Source: Pullichristensenella sp002068815
Lineage (GTDB): Bacteria > Bacillota > Clostridia > Christensenellales > Aristaeellaceae
DNA: 64,000 nt
Assembly (NCBI GenBank): GCA_040772885.1
Contig: JAXGXF010000012.1
Coordinates: forward strand, 3,557 to 67,556
Direction of reading: 5' to 3'
Shown here: piece after piece, positions 35,752 to 43,897 of the stretch
How the letters are laid out: every line of letters begins with the position of its first letter
Position numbering within the stretch: position 1 is the stretch's first letter
Notes under the pieces: model-generated
What the model saw: the letters and a program-made list of their open reading frames with translations, nothing else
Databases searched by the model: none
What the model was told of the DNA's origin: nothing
Made by a program: the position numbers and the translations under genes

Positions 35752-37863
35752 TCAATCGATGCACAGATTGCCCTCCGGGGACAGCCAGATCGGCATGTCC
35801 CCGAGCCGCAGGTAATCGCTGATCTCGGCTGCCTGCGCCCACATCCGGTTGTACGCGAACGACGCGATCGGCCGGCTGCCCTGCCGGATGTCGTAGCGGT
35901 CGCCGGCGATGAACGCCTTGTAGTCGCCGCCGTCGATGCCGATCTCGACGCCGCCCTCGACCACGCGCAGATAGGTCTTTCGCACGCCCCCGACCGTCAG
36001 CGCGATCCGGTCGTCGTTGCGGACGTCGTAGGTGTTCAAATGGTCGATGACCGCCTCGGCCGCGAACAGCTCCTGGACGTCGAGCTTGTCCGAGGTGATC
36101 GCGTTCGCCGCGATCTCGTTTCCGGTGATCGTCTCCGCCGCGATCTTCGCCGCCGTCACCGATTTTGCGACGAGCACCGTGCCGGAGATGCGGTTTTCGT
36201 ACTCTTCCTCGGATAGCTGCTGCGCGGTCAGCCCCTCGTCCGTCGCGTTGATCGCCAGGAACAGCCCGTCCGCGCCCCGGAGCAGCAGCCGCTCGACCGA
36301 CAGCGTGCCGGCGGTGATCGCGTCCGCGTTCAGGTCGACGACCTTCGCGGAGGTGATCGACGCGTCCGCAATCTGCGCGGTGCCGATCGCGCCGTTCGCA
36401 ATCAGCGCCGCCGTGATCGCCCCGAGCGCAATTTTGGCCGTCCCGACCGCCGCCGTGCCGATCTTCGCGCCGGTGATCGCGGCGTCCTGTATCTTCGCGG
36501 TCAGTATCGACGCGTCCGCGATCCGCGCGCCGTCGATCTCCGCGGCCGCGATCTCCGCCCGCGCGATCGTCGCGACCCTCGCGTCCACCGTCGCCGCGTC
36601 GAGCTTCCCGGCGGTCACCGACCCCGCGGCGAGCTTTTCCGCCGTCACCGACCCCGCCGCGAGCTTCCCGGCGGTCACGCTGCCCGCGCGAATCGCCCCG
36701 GCGGTCACGGACTCGGCCGCGAGCAGCCCGCCGTCGACCGTGCCCGTCAGCCGCGCCGCGTTCAGAGCGCCCTCGGGCGTGATCGCGCGCAGCGCGTTCT
36801 GCCCGGTGTCCGGCGCGCCGAGCTCGCATTCCGCGGAAAACCCGCGGGAAAGCGTCAATTTCTGCCGCGTCAGCACCGACCGCGCGCCGTCGATCAGAAC
36901 GCCGTCCCCGATCAGGAGCGTCGGGTCGCCGCGGAACCGGAACGACGCGCGGCAAAGCTCCATACCCGCCATCGCGTTCAGCGCGCCCCGGAGCAAATTT
37001 TCCGCGCCGGCGGTCCCGGCCACGAGCAGCGGATTCGCGCCGAGGTCCAGCGCGTTCCACGACGCGACCGGCTTCGACGGGTCCGCGACGGCCTCGATTT
37101 CCGCGATCTCGCCCTCGCCGTCCTCGCCCCGCGCGCTCGTCCCCCGGAGCGCGTTCAGCGGCCCGAAGTCCGAAAACGCGTGCACGCGCTTGAGCACCGC
37201 GGCGGCCCCGATCTCGCTGACCGGCGCGCCCGGCCGGTACACCGGCAATATCTCCATCGCCCCCGCCCGGTTGACCCTCGCAAACGCGCCCGCGAGCGCG
37301 AGCGCGTACCCCAGTGCTTGCCGAACGCTCAGCGTCCCCCAACCGGGCCGCTTCGAGACGACCGCGCCCCCGTTCGGCACGCTCGAGGGCAAGGGATAGC
37401 GCGTCTTTCCGACGATGTGGCGCACGATCTGCAAAAGCGTCGCCGGGTACGCGAGATTGTCGGCGAACGCCCCGGCGGTCTCCTCGGCCATCGAATCGTA
37501 GCCGGAAACCGTCACGCTCGCCGAGCGCGCCTCCCCCTCCGCCTCCGCGACGACAAACGCGCACAGCGGGCGGAATTCCCCCTCCGCGCCGAGCTCCAAT
37601 TGCACGGTCGCGCCGTTGAGCTCGTCGGACTGCAGCTTTTCGCCGCCCGGCAGCCACGCCCCGCCCTCGCTCTTGAGCTTCATCAGGTGCCGCGCCGACA
37701 GCACCGCTCCCAAGAGCATCCCGTCGTCGACGCCCTCGTCGATCGTGAGCTCGAGCACGTCCGCGCCGGAAAGCGGAACCGCCCGCCCGGTCGGGAGCGT
37801 CAGCGCCCCCCGCACCATGAGCCTCCGCGCCGGTGCGTTAAGCGCCTCGCGATAGTCCGTCAT
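35752..37863 (-). CDS. Phage tail tip protein with beta-helix-type ITAxKI repeats
   Basis: A 703-aa structural protein. The N-terminal 330 residues resemble tail-associated (gp27/hub-like) proteins. Residues about 345-560 are a run of five- and ten-residue repeats such as SVTAGKLAAGSVTAEKLAAG and AAITGAKIGTAAVGTAKI, expected to form a triple-stranded or left-handed beta helix. The C-terminus (GGVRKTYLRVVEGGVEIG, then MWAQAAEISDYLRLGDMPIW) is globular. Its ATG overlaps the stop of the preceding gene (ATGA). It probably forms the spike or fibre base. Confidence 0.75.
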   Translation of the reverse strand: MTDYREALNAPARRLMVRGALTLPTGRAVPLSGADVLELTIDEGVDDGMLLGAVLSARHLMKLKSEGGAWLPGGEKLQSDELNGATVQLELGAEGEFRPLCAFVVAEAEGEARSASVTVSGYDSMAEETAGAFADNLAYPATLLQIVRHIVGKTRYPLPSSVPNGGAVVSKRPGWGTLSVRQALGYALALAGAFARVNRAGAMEILPVYRPGAPVSEIGAAAVLKRVHAFSDFGPLNALRGTSARGEDGEGEIAEIEAVADPSKPVASWNALDLGANPLLVAGTAGAENLLRGALNAMAGMELCRASFRFRGDPTLLIGDGVLIDGARSVLTRQKLTLSRGFSAECELGAPDTGQNALRAITPEGALNAARLTGTVDGGLLAAESVTAGAIRAGSVTAGKLAAGSVTAEKLAAGSVTAGKLDAATVDARVATIARAEIAAAEIDGARIADASILTAKIQDAAITGAKIGTAAVGTAKIALGAITAALIANGAIGTAQIADASITSAKVVDLNADAITAGTLSVERLLLRGADGLFLAINATDEGLTAQQLSEEEYENRISGTVLVAKSVTAAKIAAETITGNEIAANAITSDKLDVQELFAAEAVIDHLNTYDVRNDDRIALTVGGVRKTYLRVVEGGVEIGIDGGDYKAFIAGDRYDIRQGSRPIASFAYNRMWAQAAEISDYLRLGDMPIWLSPEGNLCID

Positions 37864-38201
37864 CTCTCCATCAGCTCCATTTCCACGTCCGTCCATACGG
37901 GCCTGCCGCCGCGCATCAGCTTGAGCCCCGCGCGCCGCTTCCCGAACCGGCAGACGATCTCGCGCAGCGTCCCGTCCGGGTCGGGGTACTTGACCGGGAA
38001 AAACCCGTCCCCCGCGCCGAGCAGCGCCGCGAGCGCGTCCTCCGGCAGGTGCGCCCACGAAAGCGTCAGCGTGCGCTTCGTCCCGAATACGTCGAGAACC
38101 GCCTCGCCAAGCGCGTTGCGCTCCTCGGCGGACGTGTTTTCGGCCATCTCGACGCGCATGCCGCTCGGCGCCGGGATCTCCACGTTGTTGATCTTCCACA
38201 T
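37860..38201 (-). CDS. Phage distal tail-like protein
   Basis: A small 113-aa protein (MWKINNVEIPAPSGMRVEM at the start) with a beta-rich pattern and the segment FFPVKYPDPDGTLREIVCRF, as in small distal-tail or baseplate adaptors. It lies between the tape-measure-like gene and the tail tip gene, and its stop overlaps the next start by 4 bases (ATGA). The role is given by position; sequence support is moderate. Confidence 0.55.
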   Translation of the reverse strand: MWKINNVEIPAPSGMRVEMAENTSAEERNALGEAVLDVFGTKRTLTLSWAHLPEDALAALLGAGDGFFPVKYPDPDGTLREIVCRFGKRRAGLKLMRGGRPVWTDVEMELMER

Positions 38202-38214
38202 AGCCCTCGCCCCC

Positions 38215-38769
38215 TCAAATGTCGAGCATCTGCCGCCCGGTCGCGCGCTTCACGGCGTTGATGCCGCGGATCGCGGCCTCGCCGAGCTTCACGCCGTCTA
38301 CGTGTATCGGCGACACGACCGTCATCCCCGAAAGCGCGCGCTCGACGGCCTCCGAGAGCCCGTCCCCGCGCCCGTCCGGGATCGGCGCCGCTCGGAGGGC
38401 GTCCGCGGCGGAGAGCGCGAGCGCGCCCGAACCCATCGCCGCGCGCGCCGACGCGTCCAGGACGCCCAGCGCGAACCCCTCGGAGAACCGCTCGCCGAGC
38501 CCGCGCGCGACGCGCGACGGCGAGCGTATGTCGAGCGCCTTGCGTATCCTCGCGACCGCGGCCTCGGCCACCTCGTCCGCCGCGCGGACCACGGCGCCCC
38601 TGCCCGCGCGGATGCCCGCCGCCAATCCCCCCGACAGCTTCAGCCCCGAGGCGTACATCCCGGACGCTGCGGAATCCACGCGCCGAAGCTCTCCCGCGAG
38701 CGCCCTGAGCGACGCAATCGCCGCGCCCATGCTTACCTGAAAGCGGATTTCAAGCGCCTCCAGCGTCAT
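38215..38769 (-). CDS. Very short tape-measure-like tail protein
   Basis: A 184-aa alanine-rich helical protein carrying the tape-measure hallmark IRSPSRVARGLGERFSEGFALGV near residues 81-105 (only the end domain of ordinary tape measures). Those are usually 600-2000 aa and set tail length. The start ATG has a strong GGGAGGAGGG site, so it is a complete gene and not a chance fragment. The preceding gene overlaps it by 20 bases. If it is the real ruler, the tail would be extremely short. Confidence 0.7.
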   Translation of the reverse strand: MTLEALEIRFQVSMGAAIASLRALAGELRRVDSAASGMYASGLKLSGGLAAGIRAGRGAVVRAADEVAEAAVARIRKALDIRSPSRVARGLGERFSEGFALGVLDASARAAMGSGALALSAADALRAAPIPDGRGDGLSEAVERALSGMTVVSPIHVDGVKLGEAAIRGINAVKRATGRQMLDI

Positions 38770-39091
38770 CGCAATCCCTCCTCCCGGCCAGCGACTGAAA
38801 CACGCGCTTCATCTCGCCGGCCGCCATCGTCCTCGATCGTTCGCGCGGGGCGGGCGGCCGCGCGGGGTAGCGCCTCGGCGCGTTGACGCCCAGCGCGACG
38901 TACCCGCCCGCGAGCCACGCGAGCGCCGAGAGTTCCTCGGCCCGCTCCGTTTTCCCGCGCGCGAACGCGAGTATCTCCCACTCGATCTCGCGCGGCGTCC
39001 GGTCGAAAAAACCGCCCGCCCCGGGCACCCCCATCGCCGCGAGCCGCCGAAACAGCTCCCCGAACGCCCGCCGCGAATCCCCGCTACGCAT
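38750..39091 (-). CDS. Putative phage tail assembly chaperone 2
   Basis: A 113-aa protein with DRTPREIEWEILAFARGK and ELSALAWLAGGYVALGV, resembling the C-terminal parts of tail-assembly chaperones, which hold the tape measure while the tube forms. It overlaps the preceding chaperone-like gene by 8 bases and the tape-measure gene by 20. Two overlapping chaperone genes at this place are typical of siphophages. No slippery heptamer was found in the overlap, so separate start is likely. Confidence 0.5.
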   Translation of the reverse strand: MRSGDSRRAFGELFRRLAAMGVPGAGGFFDRTPREIEWEILAFARGKTERAEELSALAWLAGGYVALGVNAPRRYPARPPAPRERSRTMAAGEMKRVFQSLAGRRDCDDAGGA

Positions 39092-39389
39092 GCTCGCTCA
39101 GAAATCCCGCGCGGCCGAGCGCCTCCGCGCACAGATCGACGATCCCGCTGAGCGATCCGCCGCCCCTCAGGTGCTCGTCGATCAACTCCCCGGCCTCCCG
39201 GAGCGTGATCCCCGCCTGTTTGTCCATCAGCGCGCCCCAGAAGAGGAGCCTCGCCGCGGTGAAATCGGAGTTCAGCGCGTCCAGGAGCGACCCGCCCGCC
39301 ATCTCCTCGACGACGCACATGCTGTTGACCGTGTAGCGCAATATGAGCGCCCGGCCCGCGATCTCCACGCGCACGTCCATCCCATCCAC
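39084..39389 (-). CDS. Putative phage tail assembly chaperone 1
   Basis: A 101-aa protein (VRVEIAGRALILRYTVNSMC, then GALMDKQAGITLREAGELID) with the character of the first tail chaperone, gpG-like. It follows the tube gene by 3 bases and overlaps the second chaperone gene. The assignment comes mainly from position and size. Confidence 0.55.
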   Translation of the reverse strand: MDGMDVRVEIAGRALILRYTVNSMCVVEEMAGGSLLDALNSDFTAARLLFWGALMDKQAGITLREAGELIDEHLRGGGSLSGIVDLCAEALGRAGFLSEHA

Positions 39390-39392
39390 CCC

Positions 39393-39800
39393 CTACGAGA
39401 CGGCCACCGCGCCGGTGATGCGCAGCTCCGCCGAAAACCCGAGCGCGCCGTCGACCTCGGCCGCGCCGATCTTGTACCCCTTGACAAACGCCGAAAACGT
39501 CGCCGCGCTGCCGTCCGGAAACGCGACCTCCGCCTCGCCCGCCTCGCCCGACAGATACGCCGCGCGAAGCGCCGCCTGCCCCTGGTCCTCCGCGTCGAAA
39601 AAGCCCTCGAGCGCCAGCTCGCCCGCCGAGCGCAGCCCCTGCATGTACTCGCGGAAGCCGCCCTCGGAGTCGAGCGTCGTGACCTCGATCTCCTCGCTCG
39701 TCGGCGCGATCTCGCCGACCGACGAGAGCCTTCCGACCCTCTTCTTGACGCCGCCCGACGGCGTAAACGAAAACACCGTCCCCATCGCGTTCGTTGCCAT
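39393..39800 (-). CDS. Phage major tail tube protein
   Basis: A 135-aa beta-rich protein (SEEIEVTTLDSEGGFREYMQ, ALEGFFDAEDQGQAALRAAY, KGYKIGAAEVDGALGFSAEL) matching small siphophage tube proteins, whose hexamers stack to form the tail tube. The ATG at 39800 is chosen because GGAGGG is 7 bases upstream; the ATG at 39806 is too close. Confident on class. Confidence 0.85.
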   Translation of the reverse strand: MATNAMGTVFSFTPSGGVKKRVGRLSSVGEIAPTSEEIEVTTLDSEGGFREYMQGLRSAGELALEGFFDAEDQGQAALRAAYLSGEAGEAEVAFPDGSAATFSAFVKGYKIGAAEVDGALGFSAELRITGAVAVS

Positions 39801-39812
39801 GTCCATTCCCTC

Positions 39813-40169
39813 CTATTGATACAGCCTGTCCCCGTCCGACAGCGCGCGATAGCGCGCCGCGCGGCGGAAGTAGCGAGTCTTTTCCTCAAACAGGTCCATC
39901 GCCTGCGCCCGCCGAAACCCCGCGCCGGCGAGCGCCTCATCGACCGCGTCCGCGATTGAGCGCATCTCCTCGGCGCTCAGGCTCCACACGTCGATCGCGT
40001 ACTCCACTTCTTTCAGCGCCTCTTTGCCGTCCGCGCGCGCGTGCGTGCGGTTGCCCGCCTCGCGGTACGCGACGCACGGCACCTTCGCCCAGTCCGCGGG
40101 ATACGCGAAGAACACCTCCGCCATTCCCCCGACCGCGCCCGCGATCAGCGCCCCGATTGCCTCCGTCAT
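39813..40169 (-). CDS. Putative phage tail terminator/completion protein
   Basis: A 118-aa protein (VEYAIDVWSLSAEEMRSIAD, then GFRRAQAMDLFEEKTRYFRR) with the alpha/beta layout of tail-completion proteins and located between the HK97-gp10-like and tube genes, the normal place. Its start overlaps the stop of the gp10-like gene (ATGA). Function is by position and fold-like pattern. Confidence 0.65.
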   Translation of the reverse strand: MTEAIGALIAGAVGGMAEVFFAYPADWAKVPCVAYREAGNRTHARADGKEALKEVEYAIDVWSLSAEEMRSIADAVDEALAGAGFRRAQAMDLFEEKTRYFRRAARYRALSDGDRLYQ

Positions 40170-40489
40170 CCGATCACCTCCCTCGAAGCGGCCGACAGCT
40201 CCGCCGCCGCCCTCCGAAACGCCGGGCCGAGGTACGGCTGCGCGGGGCCCCTTCCGCTCCCGATCTCCACAAAGAGCGCGTAGGCGGCGGTCGCGCGGAC
40301 CGTCGCCCCGAGCCCCGCGGCCTCGGCCCCGATCGACGCCCGGAGCCGCCCCGTGTCCACGGGGACGAGCTCGCGGGCGACCTCGTAGGCGACCCCGGCC
40401 GCGTCCGATACGGCGCGCTCCATACCGCCGCGCCATCTCTGTTCCATCGCGTAAAGCCGCGCGCACATCGCGCCGATGGATTGCGCCAT
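40166..40489 (-). CDS. HK97 gp10-like phage protein
   Basis: A 107-aa head-tail protein with the recognised family signature LVPVDTGRLRASIGAEA and the C-terminal YALFVEIGSGRGPAQPYLGP. Proteins of this family complete the neck between head and tail. It is closely packed with its neighbours (1-base gap before, 4-base overlap after). Confident on family. Confidence 0.9.
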   Translation of the reverse strand: MAQSIGAMCARLYAMEQRWRGGMERAVSDAAGVAYEVARELVPVDTGRLRASIGAEAAGLGATVRATAAYALFVEIGSGRGPAQPYLGPAFRRAAAELSAASREVIG

Positions 40490-40490
40490 A

Positions 40491-40838
40491 TCAGACCCTC
40501 CTCACAAGCCTCGCCTCGATGTGCCGCGACCACCGGTCGATCGCCGCGCACACCCACCGGACCTCCCGGTCCCCCGGAAACAGCACGCCGTCGCCCTCGA
40601 CGATCGGCGCGCACTTCGGAAGCAAGAGCTTCCGCGCGCGCTCCGCGCGCATGCCGTACGGCTCCGCGCCGAGCGAGTTCGCCGCGTAGGAGAGCGTGTT
40701 CGCGACCGGCGCGAGCGACCCGCGCGCGGGGATGGCGTCCGACAGGTCAAACGCCTCCCGCACCGCGCCGAGCGAATCCCGAACCGTCCTTCTGGGCACG
40801 ATCCCGACGCGCACGAGCGTCCTCTCCAGAAGCCTCAT
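40491..40838 (-). CDS. Putative phage head closure protein
   Basis: A 115-aa protein with no strong motif (DREVRWVCAAIDRWSRHIEA at the end) in the position of head-closure or stopper proteins, overlapping the preceding connector gene by 4 bases. The call is positional. Confidence 0.55.
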   Translation of the reverse strand: MRLLERTLVRVGIVPRRTVRDSLGAVREAFDLSDAIPARGSLAPVANTLSYAANSLGAEPYGMRAERARKLLLPKCAPIVEGDGVLFPGDREVRWVCAAIDRWSRHIEARLVRRV

Positions 40839-41125
40839 CCGCCCACCGCCTTCGCGAGCCGGAACGGGTTCAGCTGCCGCCGGATGTCCTCCGGAAGCAG
40901 CTCCGCCGTGCGCTCCGCGCCGCCCTCGCCGTGCCGGAGCTCGCCCTCCATGCCCATGCGGTTGAACATCACGGCGGCGATGGCGATCTGCGCGCCCTCG
41001 AGCGCCGCGGGCACGCGGTCGCGGCCGGTGTAGGCGAGTATGAACTTCTCCGCGTCCCCGATCAGGTCGTTCAAAAGCAGATCGTCCCCGGCGTCCGGAA
41101 TCCGCCGCTTCAGCTTCTCGAGCAT
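40835..41125 (-). CDS. Phage head-tail connector protein (gp6-like)
   Basis: A 96-aa helical protein: LLLNDLIGDAEKFILAYTGR and IAIAAVMFNRMGMEGELRHG match gp6/gp15-like adaptors that dock under the portal. It lies 10 bases after the capsid gene and overlaps the closure gene. Confident on class. Confidence 0.85.
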   Translation of the reverse strand: MLEKLKRRIPDAGDDLLLNDLIGDAEKFILAYTGRDRVPAALEGAQIAIAAVMFNRMGMEGELRHGEGGAERTAELLPEDIRRQLNPFRLAKAVGG

Positions 41126-41134
41126 ATTTGCCTC

Positions 41135-42250
41135 CTAGCCCAGCACGCGCACCGCGAGCTCGGGATACACGGCCTTGAACCCGTACAGCACGTCCATCGA
41201 GTACGTGGACCGCTTGTACTGCTGGTCGTAGCCGCGCGTCACGCGCAGCGATATGCCGTTGAAGCTGGTCACATAGCTCATCACGCCCTGCCCGTCCGGG
41301 TTTGCGAGCGGCCGCGTCACGTATGCGAACGCCATCGGGTGGAACGCGAGGTTCGCCGTGTGGTTGCCCACGAGCACGACCTCCGCGTTCGCCAAAATGT
41401 CCGGCAGAGCCGGCGCAACCTTGACGTTCGCGATCGCGTTTCCGGAAGCGGCCGCGCTGTCCGCGGTCACCGCGTAGTGCTTCCCGCCGATCCGGATCAG
41501 GTCGCCCCTGACGAGCTTGCCGGCGAGCTGCGTGCCGGAGAGCGAGAGCTGCGTCGCGCCCGCGGACACGGCCGAGCTCACCTTCACGCCCGCCGCGGCG
41601 GTGATGCCGGTCTTATGCTGGTGCACGCTCTGCGACATGTAGTTGTCGATGCCGTACACGCGGCCGATCGCGCCCTCGCGCAGCGCCAAAGTGCTCCCGG
41701 ACTTCTCCGCGTTGATCAGCGCGTCCAGCGCCGTGAACTTCGCGTCCGCCTCCGCATCCCATACGGCGGCGCGGCCGTAGTTCGGCGCGCGGTTCAGGTT
41801 CAGCTGCCTGCGCGCGGCGGCGATGTCGGAAAGCGCGCCCGGCGTCGTGCCGGCGGTGCCGATCGCGGTGAACACGTCCTTGTAGAGCGAAAGCCCGTCG
41901 CGGTTGATCTTCTCGGCGAGCGCCGCGGCCGCCGGGTCGACGAACACGCGGTTCAGATCGTCGATCGACGTCGCGGTCTCGATCGCGGTCGCGCGCGCGT
42001 CGACGGTCGCGATGTGGTCGAGCGTGACCTCGACGGTGTCCTCGACCATGTCCTGATACGTCACGCCCGACGCCTCGTCAAAGTCGGCCGCCTCGAGCGC
42101 CACCGGCTTGCGCACGCGGATCGCGTCGCCGTAGCCGTGGAAGTCCTCGGAAAAGTCCCGGTGCATAAGCGTCGGGAACACCAGGTTGTCGATCAGCTTC
42201 GGAAGCGCCTGCCGCGCGATTTCCTTCAGGGTCACGAATGTGTTTGCCAT
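41135..42250 (-). CDS. Phage major capsid protein (P22 coat-like)
   Basis: A 371-aa coat protein with the HK97 fold of the P22 branch: MANTFVTLKEIARQALPKL at the start, HRDFSEDFHGYGDAIRVRKP, and an inserted beta domain at about 225-300 (AGATQLSLSGTQLAGKLVRG). The end reads VTRGYDQQYKRSTYSMDVLY. No protease gene is present, which fits a P22-like capsid that needs only scaffolding. The ATG at 42250 follows the scaffold gene by 18 bases. Confident. Confidence 0.9.
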   Translation of the reverse strand: MANTFVTLKEIARQALPKLIDNLVFPTLMHRDFSEDFHGYGDAIRVRKPVALEAADFDEASGVTYQDMVEDTVEVTLDHIATVDARATAIETATSIDDLNRVFVDPAAAALAEKINRDGLSLYKDVFTAIGTAGTTPGALSDIAAARRQLNLNRAPNYGRAAVWDAEADAKFTALDALINAEKSGSTLALREGAIGRVYGIDNYMSQSVHQHKTGITAAAGVKVSSAVSAGATQLSLSGTQLAGKLVRGDLIRIGGKHYAVTADSAAASGNAIANVKVAPALPDILANAEVVLVGNHTANLAFHPMAFAYVTRPLANPDGQGVMSYVTSFNGISLRVTRGYDQQYKRSTYSMDVLYGFKAVYPELAVRVLG

Positions 42251-42268
42251 GGTTCTTCCTCCTTCTTT

Positions 42269-42607
42269 CTATCTGCCGCCCGCGCGGTAGAACACCTTGT
42301 AATAGTCGTCGTCCGTCATGTCGGCCACGTCCCGCTGCGGCTGTGCCCTCGCGGGCGCCTCGCCGCGCATCCTGTCCAGCACGCCGCGCTCGACCGCCTG
42401 TCGGAACGCCGCTTCCGCCGCGTCGATGCTCTTTTCAAGCGCCTCCGGGCTCTCGTAGCTGAGCGCGCCGGACAGCGCCTCCGGGAGCGACCGCTCGTTG
42501 AGCGCGTCCCGGGCCTGCAGCTTCATCTCCCGAAGCGCGACCGCGCGCTCGCGCGCCGAGATCCGCTCCTCCGGCGAGACCTCCGTCCTCTCCGTTCCCT
42601 CGTCCAT
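42269..42607 (-). CDS. Putative phage scaffolding protein
   Basis: A 112-aa acidic, helical protein (VSPEERISARERAVALREMK, ALEKSIDAAEAAFRQAVERG, ending DMTDDDYYKVFYRAGG) directly upstream of the capsid gene. Size, coiled-coil character and position match short scaffold proteins. It lacks a protease domain. Sequence similarity beyond that was not judged. Confidence 0.65.
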   Translation of the reverse strand: MDEGTERTEVSPEERISARERAVALREMKLQARDALNERSLPEALSGALSYESPEALEKSIDAAEAAFRQAVERGVLDRMRGEAPARAQPQRDVADMTDDDYYKVFYRAGGR

Positions 42608-42611
42608 CGTT

Positions 42612-43877
42612 TCACCTCCCTCCCACGCGCCGCCTGAGCTCCTCGTCGTCGACGAGCCCGCGCAGCAGGTTCACGGTCCTGGCCTCCTCGAGCTCGTTGA
42701 CCGGCAGCGCGCGCGTAAACCGTATGCGAACCGCATCCGCGTCGAGCGTCAGAGCGCCCCTGGCCGCGCGGAACGCCGCGAACCGGCGCAGCCGCTCGGT
42801 CAGCGCCTCGCGGAACCACCGCTCCTTGAGCTTCGTGATCTGCTCGAGGCTCAACAGCTTGTACTTCATCGCGACGCCGCTCGAGTTCCCGGCGAACCGC
42901 TCGTCGGTCAGGTCCGGGATCATGCTCATCTTGTGGATGTCCTCGGCAAGCGCGCGCCTGAGCACCTCGGTGTCCGCCTCGTTGAGCTGCTTGCACAGCC
43001 ACTCCGCGCGCGCGTCGCTGTCGGGCAGCACCAGCGCCTTGTCCTCGCGCAGCTGCTGCCCCGGCGTGCGCCCGGCCTGATCGGTCTCGAGCGTGCAGCC
43101 GTACAGCAGAAGCAGCGCGTCGACAAACTGCTGCTTGTCGTTCACGCGGTCGCTCTCGAGCTGGTCGTACGCGTCGATCAAGGTCAAGACGCCCTCGAAG
43201 TCGCCGCGCTCGTCCGCGCCGTTCCAGTACTCGATCATCGGCACGCCGCCGAAGAAGTGCTCGCGCGACAGTACGCGGTCGGCCTCCGAGAGCTTCAAAG
43301 CGTCCTTCGCCAGATACCGCTCGATCCGCCCCTCCGAATACACGTCGATTCGCGCGCCGTCCGGCTTCCCGAGCGCGTCGGTCCTCCCGGTCACGTGCAC
43401 GCCGAACAGCGGACGCGCCGCGACCGTGTCGTCGTAGACGACGAACGCGTTCCGGGGGTCGAGCGCCGCCGTGCGCGCGCGGGCGTCCGAATCCGCGTAG
43501 ACGAGCTCGACGCCCTTTCCGTAGATGCCCGCGTCGCGCGCCAGCTCCGCGTCGACGCTGTCGACGAGCGCCGCGCGGTAGTCCTGCAGCACGCCCTCGA
43601 GCGCCGCGCCGTCCCGCCCGTCCGCCGCGTAGCCGACCGGGCTCCCGATCAGGTAGCCCGCGGCCATCGCCACGATCAGCCGCGGAAAGCCGTTCACGAG
43701 CCGCGCGTTCGGAAGCCCGCTCGCGCGCCGCCTGTCGCAGATCGCGTGCTTGCCGTCGTAGTAGGCCCGCAGGCGGGCAAGCCGCCCCAGCCCCTCAAAG
43801 TGCTCCGCGATCGCCGCGCGCACCGCCTCCGCCGAGGGCGCGCCGCCGCCGACCGCCTCCAATGGTCTGACAATCAT
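42612..43877 (-). CDS. Phage portal protein (SPP1 gp6-like)
   Basis: A 421-aa portal of the SPP1 gp6 family: YYDGKHAICDRRR, NGFPRLIVAMAAGYLIGSPV, DTVAARPLFGVHV, FFGGVPMIEYWNGADERGDF and SSGVAMKYKLLSLEQ, all family blocks. It forms the dodecameric ring through which DNA enters. The ATG at 43877 follows GGAG; the frame is open well upstream. A MuF-type minor capsid gene, usual after such portals, is absent. Confident. Confidence 0.93.
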   Translation of the reverse strand: MIVRPLEAVGGGAPSAEAVRAAIAEHFEGLGRLARLRAYYDGKHAICDRRRASGLPNARLVNGFPRLIVAMAAGYLIGSPVGYAADGRDGAALEGVLQDYRAALVDSVDAELARDAGIYGKGVELVYADSDARARTAALDPRNAFVVYDDTVAARPLFGVHVTGRTDALGKPDGARIDVYSEGRIERYLAKDALKLSEADRVLSREHFFGGVPMIEYWNGADERGDFEGVLTLIDAYDQLESDRVNDKQQFVDALLLLYGCTLETDQAGRTPGQQLREDKALVLPDSDARAEWLCKQLNEADTEVLRRALAEDIHKMSMIPDLTDERFAGNSSGVAMKYKLLSLEQITKLKERWFREALTERLRRFAAFRAARGALTLDADAVRIRFTRALPVNELEEARTVNLLRGLVDDEELRRRVGGR

Positions 43878-43897
43878 CGTCTTCTCCTCTCTTGGCA

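Noticed and set aside
39084..39091. Programmed frameshift between the two tail chaperone genes
   Set aside because: No XXXYYYZ slippery heptamer was found near the end of the first gene, and the second has its own ATG in an 8-base overlap.
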